The notes beneath the pieces are model-generated. The model ran no database searches. It saw only the letters and a list, made by a program, of their open reading frames with translations, and was not told the origin of the DNA. Positions 1-5,752 of a DNA stretch of 6,192 nucleotides are shown in pieces (the first letter of the stretch is position 1; every line of letters begins with the position of its first letter). Made by a program: the position numbers and the translations under genes. The stretch comes from an uncultured Sphingomonadaceae bacterium (GTDB taxonomy: Bacteria > Pseudomonadota > Alphaproteobacteria > Sphingomonadales > Sphingomonadaceae). The DNA lies in contig CALLWN010000127.1 of assembly GCA_938016505.1 (NCBI GenBank), forward strand, positions 1-6,192. Reading direction: 5' to 3'.

Positions 1-1
1 G

Positions 2-1393
2 GCCCTGCCCGGCCACGCCCCGGCCCGGGCCCTCATCCGCGCCGCGCTCGCCCGCGCCGACTTCGCCGGCCCCCACGCCTTCCTCGAGGCCGTCCTCGCC
101 CAGGGCGGCCGCGCCGCCTTCCGCGCCCGCCTCGGCCCCGAGGCCGACGACGGCATCGACGCGCTGCTCGCCGAGGCGCTCGCGTTCGAGGCCGACAACC
201 CCGCCACCCTCCAGGGCTTCCTCGCCCACGTGACCGCCACCGACGAGGCGATCGCCCGCAACCCCGACGAAAGCCCCGGCATGGTCCGGATCATGACGGT
301 CCACGGCGCCAAGGGCCTCGAGGCCCCGATCGTCATCCTCGCCGACGCGCTGCGCAGCAGCGAGCCCCGCACCTCCAGCGTCCTCCACCCGGCGTTCGAG
401 GGGCGCCCGCCCATCCCCCTCATCTGGGGCCATGCCGAGCGCAGGCCGCAGGCGATCGCCGCCATGGCCGAGGCCGCGGCCGCCGCCGACCGCGAGGAAG
501 ACAACCGCCTGCTCTACGTCGCCATGACCCGGGCCGAGCAGCTCCTCGTCGTCGCCGGCCAGATCTCGCCGAAGGAAGCCGCAGCGCGTGACAAGGGCGA
601 GCGGGTCTTCACCAGCTGGCACGACCGCATCGGCGATGCCATGCGGGCGCTCGGTGCCACCGCCGCCGACACCGCCCCGTTCGGCCCCCACCTCGCGCTT
701 GCCGAAGGCGACTGGCCCGCCGCCCCCGCTACCGCCATCCCTTCCGCTGCCCCCCCGCTCCCGTTCTGGGCCACCACCGCCCCGCCGCCCGAGCCGTCGC
801 CGGCGCGGCCCTTCACCCCCTCCGCCCCCGCGCCCGACGCGGCGCCCTCACCCCCGCCGGGCCCCGCCCAGCGCGCCGCCGCCCGGCGCGGCATCCTCCT
901 CCACCGCCTGTTCGAGCATCTGCCAGCCCTCCCTCCCGCAGCGCGCGCCGGCGCAGGCCGCCGCCTCCTCGAAGCCGCCGGCGTCGCCGACCCCGAGCCG
1001 CTGCTGGCCGAAGCCCTCGCCATCCTCGCCGACCCCGCCTTCGCCCCGCTGTTCGGCCCCGACAGCCTCGCCGAGGCGCCGCTCGCCGGCCATGTCGAGA
1101 CTCCAGCCGGCGGAGTCACCGTCGCCGGCACGGTCGATCGCCTCCTTGTCGCCGACGGCCGGGTCACGGTCGTCGATTTCAAGACCGGCCTCGCCGTCCC
1201 CGCCCGCGCCGAAGACGCCCACCCGTCGCACCTGCGGCAGATGGCAGCCTATTGCGCCGTCCTCGCCGCCGCCTTCCCCGGCCACGCGGTCGAGGCCGCG
1301 CTGCTCTACACTGCAGGCCCCAGGCTCCTCGTCCTCCCCCCCGCGCTGCTCGCGGCCCACTGGCCGCCCCAACCCGCCGGGGCCGGGGCTTGA
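2..1393 (+). CDS. addA: Double-strand break repair helicase-nuclease AddA, C-terminal part (5' end outside window)
   Basis: AddA is the helicase-nuclease subunit of AddAB, which unwinds and resects broken DNA ends for RecA-dependent recombination in the cytoplasm. The frame is open from base 2 with no stop, so the gene starts upstream; about 463 residues are visible, under half of a typical AddA. Seen in order: UvrD/Rep-type motif V (VHGAKGLE, bases 299-322) and motif VI (LLYVAMTRAEQ, from 509). A long Pro/Ala/Ser linker follows (about 710-880). The C-terminal PD-(D/E)xK nuclease domain comes last, with RGILLHRLFEH (His codon 902), GTVDRL (Asp codon 1136), VVDFKTG (Asp 1175, Lys 1181) and a QMAAY motif (Gln 1238). 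The nuclease residues look complete. The gene stops 42 bp before trxA on the same strand, an arrangement common in alphaproteobacteria, so one transcript is likely. An internal GTG at 230 is not the real start, because AddA-like sequence continues upstream of it. Confidence 0.93.
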   Translation, partial: ALPGHAPARALIRAALARADFAGPHAFLEAVLAQGGRAAFRARLGPEADDGIDALLAEALAFEADNPATLQGFLAHVTATDEAIARNPDESPGMVRIMTVHGAKGLEAPIVILADALRSSEPRTSSVLHPAFEGRPPIPLIWGHAERRPQAIAAMAEAAAAADREEDNRLLYVAMTRAEQLLVVAGQISPKEAAARDKGERVFTSWHDRIGDAMRALGATAADTAPFGPHLALAEGDWPAAPATAIPSAAPPLPFWATTAPPPEPSPARPFTPSAPAPDAAPSPPPGPAQRAAARRGILLHRLFEHLPALPPAARAGAGRRLLEAAGVADPEPLLAEALAILADPAFAPLFGPDSLAEAPLAGHVETPAGGVTVAGTVDRLLVADGRVTVVDFKTGLAVPARAEDAHPSHLRQMAAYCAVLAAAFPGHAVEAALLYTAGPRLLVLPPALLAAHWPPQPAGAGA

Positions 1394-1395
1394 AC

Positions 1396-1410
1396 CCGGC
1401 GCGCCGCCGG
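1396..1410. repeat. Short perfect inverted repeat between addA and trxA
   Basis: CCGGCG and CGCCGG flank a 3-base loop (CGC) directly after the addA stop codon. It could form a small hairpin in the mRNA. There is no T-run after it and the trxA ribosome binding site follows within 15 bases, so it is not a typical intrinsic terminator. In DNA this GC-rich such repeats also arise by chance. It might affect mRNA stability between the two genes, but nothing else supports a role. Confidence 0.3.
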
Positions 1411-1424
1411 CCATATCGCACCGC

Positions 1425-1430
1425 AGGAGA
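1425..1430 (+). promoter_or_regulatory. Ribosome binding site of trxA
   Basis: AGGAGA lies 5 bases before the ATG at 1436. It is a strong Shine-Dalgarno match and fixes the trxA start. Confidence 0.8.
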
Positions 1431-1435
1431 ACCCC

Positions 1436-1756
1436 ATGGCCACCAAGACCGTCACCGACGCCTCGTTCGCAACCGATGTGCTCGCCTCGCAAACCCCGGT
1501 CCTCGTCGACTTCTGGGCCGAATGGTGCGGCCCCTGCCGCATGATCGCCCCCGCGCTCGAGGAAATCGCCGAGGAGCTCGAGGGCCGGGTGACGGTCGCC
1601 AAGATCAACATCGACGACGAACCCGAGACCGCAGACCGGTTCGGAATCCGCACCATCCCCACCATCATGCTGTTCCGCGACGGCGAGGTGGTGGCAACCA
1701 CGCTCGGCGCCCAGACCAAGTCGGCGCTCAAGCGCTGGGTCGAATCCGCCCTCTAG
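1436..1756 (+). CDS. trxA: Thioredoxin (TrxA)
   Basis: This 106-residue cytoplasmic thioredoxin reduces protein disulfides (for example in ribonucleotide reductase and methionine sulfoxide reductase) and is itself recycled by NADPH-dependent thioredoxin reductase. The redox motif WCGPC is at residues 30-34 (Cys31, Cys34) within FWAEWCGPCRM. The buried Asp of the fold is Asp25, and the cis-proline is Pro75 in the TIPT motif. Length and all hallmark residues fit the classical bacterial family, with no extension or signal peptide. The ATG start is supported by AGGAGA 5 bases upstream. The gene lies 42 bp after addA, as in many alphaproteobacteria, and was probably carried on that transcript. Its TAG stop overlaps the stop of the convergent GST gene by 4 bases, leaving no room for a terminator between them. 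Confidence 0.97.
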   Translation: MATKTVTDASFATDVLASQTPVLVDFWAEWCGPCRMIAPALEEIAEELEGRVTVAKINIDDEPETADRFGIRTIPTIMLFRDGEVVATTLGAQTKSALKRWVESAL

Positions 1757-2640
1757 GCCGGTTCCACCCGCTGCCCCTCGCGGGGGAAATGGACTGCAAC
1801 CAGCCCGAGGTCGGGGTCGTCCCGCAGCAGCGTGAAGCCGTCGGCCGCCTCGTCCACCAGCCGCCCCTCGACCGGCGGGTCGAACGACCCCTCCTGCGCA
1901 ACCCTCACGACCGGCCCGTCGCCTGAAACCGAGGGCGCGGCCGCCCGCGCCACCGCCAGCGCCTCGGCCCCGGTCATCGCCTCCGGCCGGCCATGGCCCA
2001 GCGCCAGCACCCGCGCCGCCCAGCCGCAAAGCCGCCCATGCCCCGGCGTCACGCCGCCGGCCGGCCCGCCGCGCGCGGCAAACCACAGCAGCATCGCATG
2101 GGCGAGATCGCCATGCCCCGGCGCCTCCCCGCCGAGGAAGGGCCTCCCGTCGGCGAGCATCGCCTCGAGCCTGGCAAGATGCGCTGCAAAACTGTCCCGA
2201 AGCCCGGGCACCATCGCCCGGAACGCGTCGAACCTGAGCCCGAACCGCCGTTCCCGGTCGGCCCAGAAGGCCGCGTTCCCGGCAAGGGGCATGTCGCCGA
2301 GCGCCACCCCCACCGCCGCGAGAAAGACCGCCCCGCCCGCCTCCAGCGCCAGCGCCCGGTGGCCGCGCCCGAGCGGCGCCGGGTAGAGCGTCGGCTCCGG
2401 CCAGCGCGCCTCGAGCGCATCCATGATCGCAAGCGTGTCGCAATAGACGTCGGCGCCCAGCTGCAGCACGGGGGTGCGCACATAGCCCCCCGTCAGCGCC
2501 TCCTGCTCCGGCTTGGGGCAGACCGCCGGCACTTCGACCGAACCCCACGCCAGCCCCTTCAGCCCAAGCGCGAGCCTGACCAGCTCGGCCCAGGGCGAGG
2601 CGGGGTAGTGGAAGAGGATGGGCCGGTCCACGCCCGGCAC
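1753..2640 (-). CDS. Glutathione S-transferase family protein with C-terminal extension
   Basis: This GST-fold protein probably binds glutathione and acts in detoxification or redox metabolism; its substrate cannot be told from sequence. The N-terminal thioredoxin-like half begins PILFHYPASPWAE, has TPVLQLG with the cis-proline before strand 3, and then CDTLAIMDALEARWP, the glutathione gamma-glutamyl contact region. A helical, Ala-rich half follows. The last 60 or so residues (GPVVRVAQEGSF to FPREGQRVEPA) look like a small beta-rich extension beyond the usual 200-220 residue GST. The start is uncertain. GTG at 2640 has GGAG 10 bases upstream and is chosen here (295 aa). GTG at 2631 would give a start closer to family members. 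TTG at 2667 is the longest option (304 aa). The gene is transcribed divergently from the phosphatase gene and convergently with trxA. Confidence 0.87.
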   Translation of the reverse strand: MPGVDRPILFHYPASPWAELVRLALGLKGLAWGSVEVPAVCPKPEQEALTGGYVRTPVLQLGADVYCDTLAIMDALEARWPEPTLYPAPLGRGHRALALEAGGAVFLAAVGVALGDMPLAGNAAFWADRERRFGLRFDAFRAMVPGLRDSFAAHLARLEAMLADGRPFLGGEAPGHGDLAHAMLLWFAARGGPAGGVTPGHGRLCGWAARVLALGHGRPEAMTGAEALAVARAAAPSVSGDGPVVRVAQEGSFDPPVEGRLVDEAADGFTLLRDDPDLGLVAVHFPREGQRVEPA

Positions 2641-2706
2641 CGTCGCCCAGCTCCGCCTCGCCGTCAACCGCTGCTCTCAGCCATTGGCTGTCCTCGTCTC
2701 TGCCAC

Positions 2707-2719
2707 GATTGTCACAATC
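2707..2719. repeat. Perfect inverted repeat, possible operator
   Basis: GATTGT and ACAATC are perfect reverse complements around a single central C. The repeat sits in the divergent region between the GST and phosphatase genes. Its size and symmetry suit a dimeric regulator, but I cannot link it to a known regulator. Confidence 0.35.
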
Positions 2720-2811
2720 TCTTGCGCGAAAGCCGTGGACTGTCAGGAAATATTCAAGAGAGTAACCACAGTGACATGATGCCGCGCGACACCTGAGGCC
2801 CAACCACCAGC

Positions 2812-2815
2812 GAGG
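2812..2815 (+). promoter_or_regulatory. Ribosome binding site of the PhoX-like gene
   Basis: GAGG, followed by another G, lies 7 bases before the ATG at 2823. It supports that start, which also places a good signal peptide at the N-terminus. Confidence 0.65.
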
Positions 2816-2822
2816 GCACATC

Positions 2823-4691
2823 ATGAAACTCGTCTCCCTGCTCGCGGGCACCAGCCTGCTGGTCTCCGCCGGCGCCGCCAGCGCCTTCACCTTCGTCACC
2901 CCCGAAAAGCCGATGTACAGCATGGTCGCGCCGGGCTGGTCGATCCGCCCGCTCGTCACCATCGGCGAAACGCTCCCCAACGGCTTCCGCCCGGTCGGCA
3001 TCCCCGACGGCATCGGCGCCTACACCCTTGATTCGAACAGCATCCGCGCCTTCGTGGTCCACGAACTCGGCCGCACCCGCGGCTATCCCTACACGCTCGA
3101 CAGCGGCTTCTCGCTGACCGGTGCGCGCACCAGCTTCTTCGACATCGACAAGGCGACGCTCACCGTCACCAACGCCGGTCTCGCCTACACCAGCATCGTC
3201 GACCGCGCCGGCAACGTGGTGGTCGGCCCCGGCCAGCCCGATGGCGACGCGCTCGACCGCTTCTGCTCGGCCGCCCTGTTCGAGGCCAACAGCTTCGGCC
3301 CCGGCCGCGGCCTCGCCGACCGCCTCTTCTTCACCGGCGAGGAGGGCAACAACGGCACCGCCTTCATCCTCGACCCGGAAACGAAGGTCATGTACACTGC
3401 CCCCTGGCTCGGCCGCGGCTCGTGGGAAAATGCCGCCGTCGTCGACACCGGCACCACCAGCAAGGTCGCGCTCGTCCTCGCCGACGACAGCACCGGCTAC
3501 CCGCTCTACCTCCATGTCGGCACCAAGTCGACCGACCCTGGCGCCGGCTTCCTCGAGCGCAACGGCCTCTCTGGCGGCAAGCTCTACGCCTGGAAGGCCG
3601 ACTCGGGCGACACCGACCCCAACGGCTTCCGCGGCGGCTTCGGCGACACCCGCACCGGCACCTCAGTCGAACTCACCCACCATGATTCCTCCAGGGCCGG
3701 CACGCCGGGCTGGGACGCGCTCGGCTTCGCCGACGACACCACCCTCAAGGCCGAAGCGGCCGCCAAGGGTGCCTTCCTCTTCGCCCGCCCCGAGGATGTC
3801 GCCACCAACCCGGCCGATGGCCAGCTGATCGCCTTCGTCGCCACCGGCCGGCCGAGCTATGCCGGCGGCGCCGACAGCTGGGGCACCACCTTCACCGTGA
3901 AGCTTGGCTTCGATGCCGACGGCAACCCCACCACCGCCGACGCCACCATCATCGACAACGGCGATGTCGATCCCAGCCGGGCGCTCCGCAGCCCCGACAA
4001 CCGCGACTGGGCAGGCCCGACCAGGCTCCTCATCCAGGAAGACCGCGCCTTCGCCTGGAGCCCGGCCGACAACCCCAACGAGGCCGGCATGGTCGAAGTC
4101 GACGTGACGACCGGCGCCGTCCGCCGCATCGCCAACATCGACCGCAGCGCCGTGCCCGCCGGCATGATCGACGAGATCCCGACCGACTTCGGCAACTGGG
4201 AAAGCTCGGGCATTCTCGAGATCTCGGCGCTGTTCGGCCTGCCGCTTGGCCGGATGTTCCTCGCCCACGGCGCCGGCTACAACATGCTCGCCGCAACCCG
4301 GCTGTGGCGCGGTGGCCCGCTCGCGGTCGACCAGCCCGGCTTCACCCAGCTGGCGCAGAGCACCCATCCCCTGCGCACCGGCAATGCCGCCGTGCCCGGC
4401 CCCGGGGGGGCCTCGCCCAGGATCCGCTCGCCCGCTATCAATCCGACCGGGCCTGGAACACGAAGCCGCTCGCCGGCCCGTCGCGGGTGCCGCGGTTCGA
4501 GGCCTTCCCTGCCGCCTTCGCCGGCTATGAATGGGCCCGCGCCACCTACCCCGACAGCGCCAACACCGCCACCGCCATGGCCACCGGCGTCAAGACCTAC
4601 AACAACGCCATCTACGTCGACGGCAATGGCCAGCCGCTGGTTTCGCTCGCCGAAGTCGCCCGGGCCGCCGGCCGGCTGGTCGGCGTCGTGA
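2823..4691 (+). CDS. Secreted PhoX-like (DUF839) phosphatase, 3' end lost and fused to a PhoA-like N-terminal segment, then frameshifted
   Basis: The PhoX-like family comprises exported, metal-dependent beta-propeller phosphoesterases that release phosphate outside the cytoplasm. Residues 1-21 form a Sec-type signal peptide: Lys2, a hydrophobic core, and AASA before Phe22. PhoX-like hallmarks follow: FRPVGIPDGIGAY (55-67), VVHELG (78-83), GARTSFFDID (100-109), RFCSAALF (146-153), TGEEGNNGTAF (171-181), ARPEDVATNP (321-330), SPDNRDW (390-396), QEDRAF (405-410) and NWESSGILEISALFG (458-472). The usual family end (FLxDVQAHx and then a VEGGQL-type tail) is absent. After MFLA (478-481) the frame reads [14 protein letters not shown], which belongs to a PhoA-type alkaline phosphatase. 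After the G-run near residue 528 the frame is wrong: residues 531-622 are a Pro/Arg/Ser-rich out-of-frame tail, not real protein. The propeller is probably incomplete, so activity is doubtful. GAGG 7 bases upstream supports the ATG start. Confidence 0.85.
   Translation: MKLVSLLAGTSLLVSAGAASAFTFVTPEKPMYSMVAPGWSIRPLVTIGETLPNGFRPVGIPDGIGAYTLDSNSIRAFVVHELGRTRGYPYTLDSGFSLTGARTSFFDIDKATLTVTNAGLAYTSIVDRAGNVVVGPGQPDGDALDRFCSAALFEANSFGPGRGLADRLFFTGEEGNNGTAFILDPETKVMYTAPWLGRGSWENAAVVDTGTTSKVALVLADDSTGYPLYLHVGTKSTDPGAGFLERNGLSGGKLYAWKADSGDTDPNGFRGGFGDTRTGTSVELTHHDSSRAGTPGWDALGFADDTTLKAEAAAKGAFLFARPEDVATNPADGQLIAFVATGRPSYAGGADSWGTTFTVKLGFDADGNPTTADATIIDNGDVDPSRALRSPDNRDWAGPTRLLIQEDRAFAWSPADNPNEAGMVEVDVTTGAVRRIANIDRSAVPAGMIDEIPTDFGNWESSGILEISALFGLPLGRMFLAHGAGYNMLAATRLWRGGPLAVDQPGFTQLAQSTHPLRTGNAAVPGPGGASPRIRSPAINPTGPGTRSRSPARRGCRGSRPSLPPSPAMNGPAPPTPTAPTPPPPWPPASRPTTTPSTSTAMASRWFRSPKSPGPPAGWSAS
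4251..4283 (+). other. Junction between the PhoX-like and PhoA-like coding sequences
   Basis: Within one uninterrupted frame, PhoX-like sequence (ALFGLPLGRMFLA, ending about base 4265) passes straight into PhoA-like sequence (HGAGYN, from about 4266). In PhoA relatives the corresponding motif is a beta strand followed by DGxG, where the Asp is a metal ligand (Asp51 in E. coli). Here that position is His482. The missing material would be the last part of the PhoX domain, any intergenic DNA, and the PhoA start codon and signal peptide. The simplest reading is an in-frame deletion between two adjacent genes. An assembly error is the main alternative. Confidence 0.6.
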
Positions 4692-5752
4692 CCACGGTCC
4701 AGCTCGGCGACGCAACGCCCGCCGCCTTCGGCGGCGCGCACAGCACCAGCCGCGGCAATCGCCACCAGATCGTCCACGAGATGTTCGCCTCCGGCACGCT
4801 CGACGTCATCGCCGGCACCGGCCACCCCGGGTTCGACAACGACGGCCGCCCGCGCGCGCCCGATTATTGCTGGTTCACCGGGGCCATGTGGCAGGATCTC
4901 ACCACCGGCACCAACGCAGGCGGCATCCAGGGCCCGGGCCAACCCTGGACCCTCGCCTCGGCCCGGGACGAGATCGCGGCCATCGCAAGCGGGGCGCGCC
5001 CCGCCCCCGCGAGGCTCGCGATGGTGATCCGGGCGGATGAAGGCCACCAGAGCTACCGCGCCTGCGACGGCTGCGACCGCACCACCATGCGCCCCTACGA
5101 GCGGCCGCGGCTCGAAACCTCGCCCACCCTCACCGAGCTTGCCATGGCGGCGCTCGCCCGCCTGTCCGGCGGCGACAACGGCTTCTACCTCATGGTCGAG
5201 GGCGGCGCCGTCGACCGGGCGATGCACGCCAACTTCCTCGGCCGGGCGATCGAGGAATATGACGAGTTCGACGCCGCCGTCGCTGCCATCGTCGCCTGGA
5301 TCGAGCGCCCCGACACCCCCGCGGACTGGTCGAACACCCTCCTCGTCGTCACCGCCGACCACGACCACCACCTCCATGGCCCCGATGCCGCGCGCCTGCC
5401 CTTCGCCGGCCTCGCCGATCGCGGCGCCGGCCAGCTGCCCGGCCACCGCTGGTTCGCCACCACCCACAGCAACTTCGCGGTCCCGCTGTTCGTCCGCGGC
5501 GCCGGCGCCCTGCGGATCGCCGCCCTCGCCGACGCGGAAGACCGGTTCCGCGACCGCAGCGGCCAGACCTTCGGCCGCGGCCGCATGACCGACCAGGCCG
5601 CGCTCGGCCGTCTCCTCCCCGACCTCGCCCGCCAGCCCGTGAGCCCCCGGCCCGCCAGCCCCCGGCCCGCCAGCCCGGAACCCGCGGCGGCAGCGACCGC
5701 CAGCGCCGCCAGCCCGGCGCCGCCGGTCAGGAGCGATCGTCAGGAGCGATAG
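4304..5752 (+). CDS. PhoA-type alkaline phosphatase, N-terminally truncated and frameshifted (probable pseudogene)
   Basis: PhoA-type enzymes are exported metallophosphatases that hydrolyse phosphomonoesters through a phosphoserine. This frame formally opens at GTG 4304, but homologous sequence here begins only after the G-run, with [20 protein letters not shown] (from about 4409). The preceding segment is encoded in the upstream frame (4266-4406). Active-site elements seen: [12 protein letters not shown] with the nucleophilic Ser at codon 4556; DATPAA (Asp 4709, Thr 4715); [15 protein letters not shown] (Glu 5198, Asp 5213, His 5225); VTADHDHH (Asp 5357, His 5360); and [11 protein letters not shown] (His 5465). 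These match E. coli Ser102, Asp153/Thr155, Glu322/Asp327/His331, Asp369/His370 and His412. The signal peptide and the Asp51 motif are missing. The tail (from about 5620) is a Pro/Ala/Ser-rich repeat. The 3' end overlaps argJ by 13 bases. Without a signal peptide and the first metal site it is unlikely to work. Confidence 0.82.
   Translation: MARWPARGRPARLHPAGAEHPSPAHRQCRRARPRGGLAQDPLARYQSDRAWNTKPLAGPSRVPRFEAFPAAFAGYEWARATYPDSANTATAMATGVKTYNNAIYVDGNGQPLVSLAEVARAAGRLVGVVTTVQLGDATPAAFGGAHSTSRGNRHQIVHEMFASGTLDVIAGTGHPGFDNDGRPRAPDYCWFTGAMWQDLTTGTNAGGIQGPGQPWTLASARDEIAAIASGARPAPARLAMVIRADEGHQSYRACDGCDRTTMRPYERPRLETSPTLTELAMAALARLSGGDNGFYLMVEGGAVDRAMHANFLGRAIEEYDEFDAAVAAIVAWIERPDTPADWSNTLLVVTADHDHHLHGPDAARLPFAGLADRGAGQLPGHRWFATTHSNFAVPLFVRGAGALRIAALADAEDRFRDRSGQTFGRGRMTDQAALGRLLPDLARQPVSPRPASPRPASPEPAAAATASAASPAPPVRSDRQER
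4404..4410 (+). repeat. G7 homopolymer at the frame change in the phosphatase locus
   Basis: Seven G follow CCC at 4401-4403. PhoA-like sequence is in the upstream frame before this run ([15 protein letters not shown]) and in the -1 frame after it ([10 protein letters not shown]). Adding one G, or removing two, would join them. Homopolymers are hot spots for replication slippage and for sequencing errors, so the run is the likely site of the indel. Confidence 0.7.
5642..5686 (+). repeat. 15-bp tandem repeat in the phosphatase C-terminal tail
   Basis: The unit AGCCCCCGGCCCGCC occurs twice exactly (5642-5656, 5657-5671), followed by a diverged third copy (5672-5686). In frame it encodes [15 protein letters not shown]. 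It lies beyond the catalytic domain and probably forms a disordered tail. In-frame units of this kind expand and contract by slippage. Confidence 0.75.
5726..5751. repeat. 13-bp tandem duplication at the convergent phosphatase/argJ stop codons
   Basis: GTCAGGAGCGAT occurs at 5726-5737 and again at 5739-5750, with a 13-bp period. The second copy contains the argJ C-terminal codons and part of its TGA stop. The first copy lies just downstream of argJ and inside the phosphatase frame. The duplication sets which stop codon the phosphatase frame meets, adding the residues RSDRQER. Confidence 0.75.

Larger units (their letters stand above)
2668..2822. promoter_or_regulatory. Divergent control region between the GST and phosphatase genes
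   Basis: This is the only sizeable non-coding stretch in the window, and it is more AT-rich than the coding DNA around it, especially near 2748-2765. It must hold promoters for both the GST (-) and the phosphatase (+). It contains TGTCA at 2710-2714, TGTCA (as CTGTCA) at 2741-2745 and the reverse complement TGACA at 2772-2776. A perfect inverted repeat, GATTGT-C-ACAATC, spans 2707-2719. CTGTCA resembles the conserved half of PhoB-binding sites (CTGTCAT repeats), which would suit a phosphatase gene. However, a well-matched second direct repeat is lacking: TATTCAA at 2751-2757 matches only 3 of 7 positions. I could not place convincing -35/-10 boxes. Confidence 0.45.

Noticed and set aside
1396..1410. 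Hairpin after addA as an intrinsic terminator
   Set aside because: There is no T-run, the stem is short, and the trxA ribosome binding site follows almost at once. Co-transcription is more likely.
588..1544. Plus-strand frame of 318 codons overlapping addA and trxA
   Set aside because: It is a Pro/Ser/Arg-rich shadow of addA in another frame; the addA frame has the helicase and nuclease motifs.
2664..2684. Six-codon minus-strand leader (MAESSG) whose TGA overlaps the TTG candidate start of the GST gene
   Set aside because: It has no clear ribosome binding site, and the TTG start itself is not the preferred one, so translational coupling cannot be supported.
2740..2757. A full two-repeat Pho box
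   Set aside because: The first repeat (CTGTCAG) is good, but the second (TATTCAA) matches only 3 of 7 positions. It is kept only as a candidate half-site.
848..3013. Long minus-strand open frame of 721 codons
   Set aside because: It runs antisense to addA, trxA and the phosphatase start, and only out-of-frame with the real GST gene. Its composition is Gly/Ala/Arg-rich without domains. Long shadow frames are expected at this GC content.
2754..3515. Minus-strand frame of 253 codons opposite the PhoX-like gene
   Set aside because: It is an antisense shadow with repetitive Gly/Ala/Glu/Val composition and no start context, while the plus strand has a signal peptide and PhoX motifs.
4411..4691. 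C-terminal 92 residues of the PhoX-like open frame taken as a real domain
   Set aside because: The same bases in the -1 frame encode conserved PhoA sequence ([17 protein letters not shown]). The PhoX-frame reading is Pro/Ser/Arg-rich and results from the frame change.
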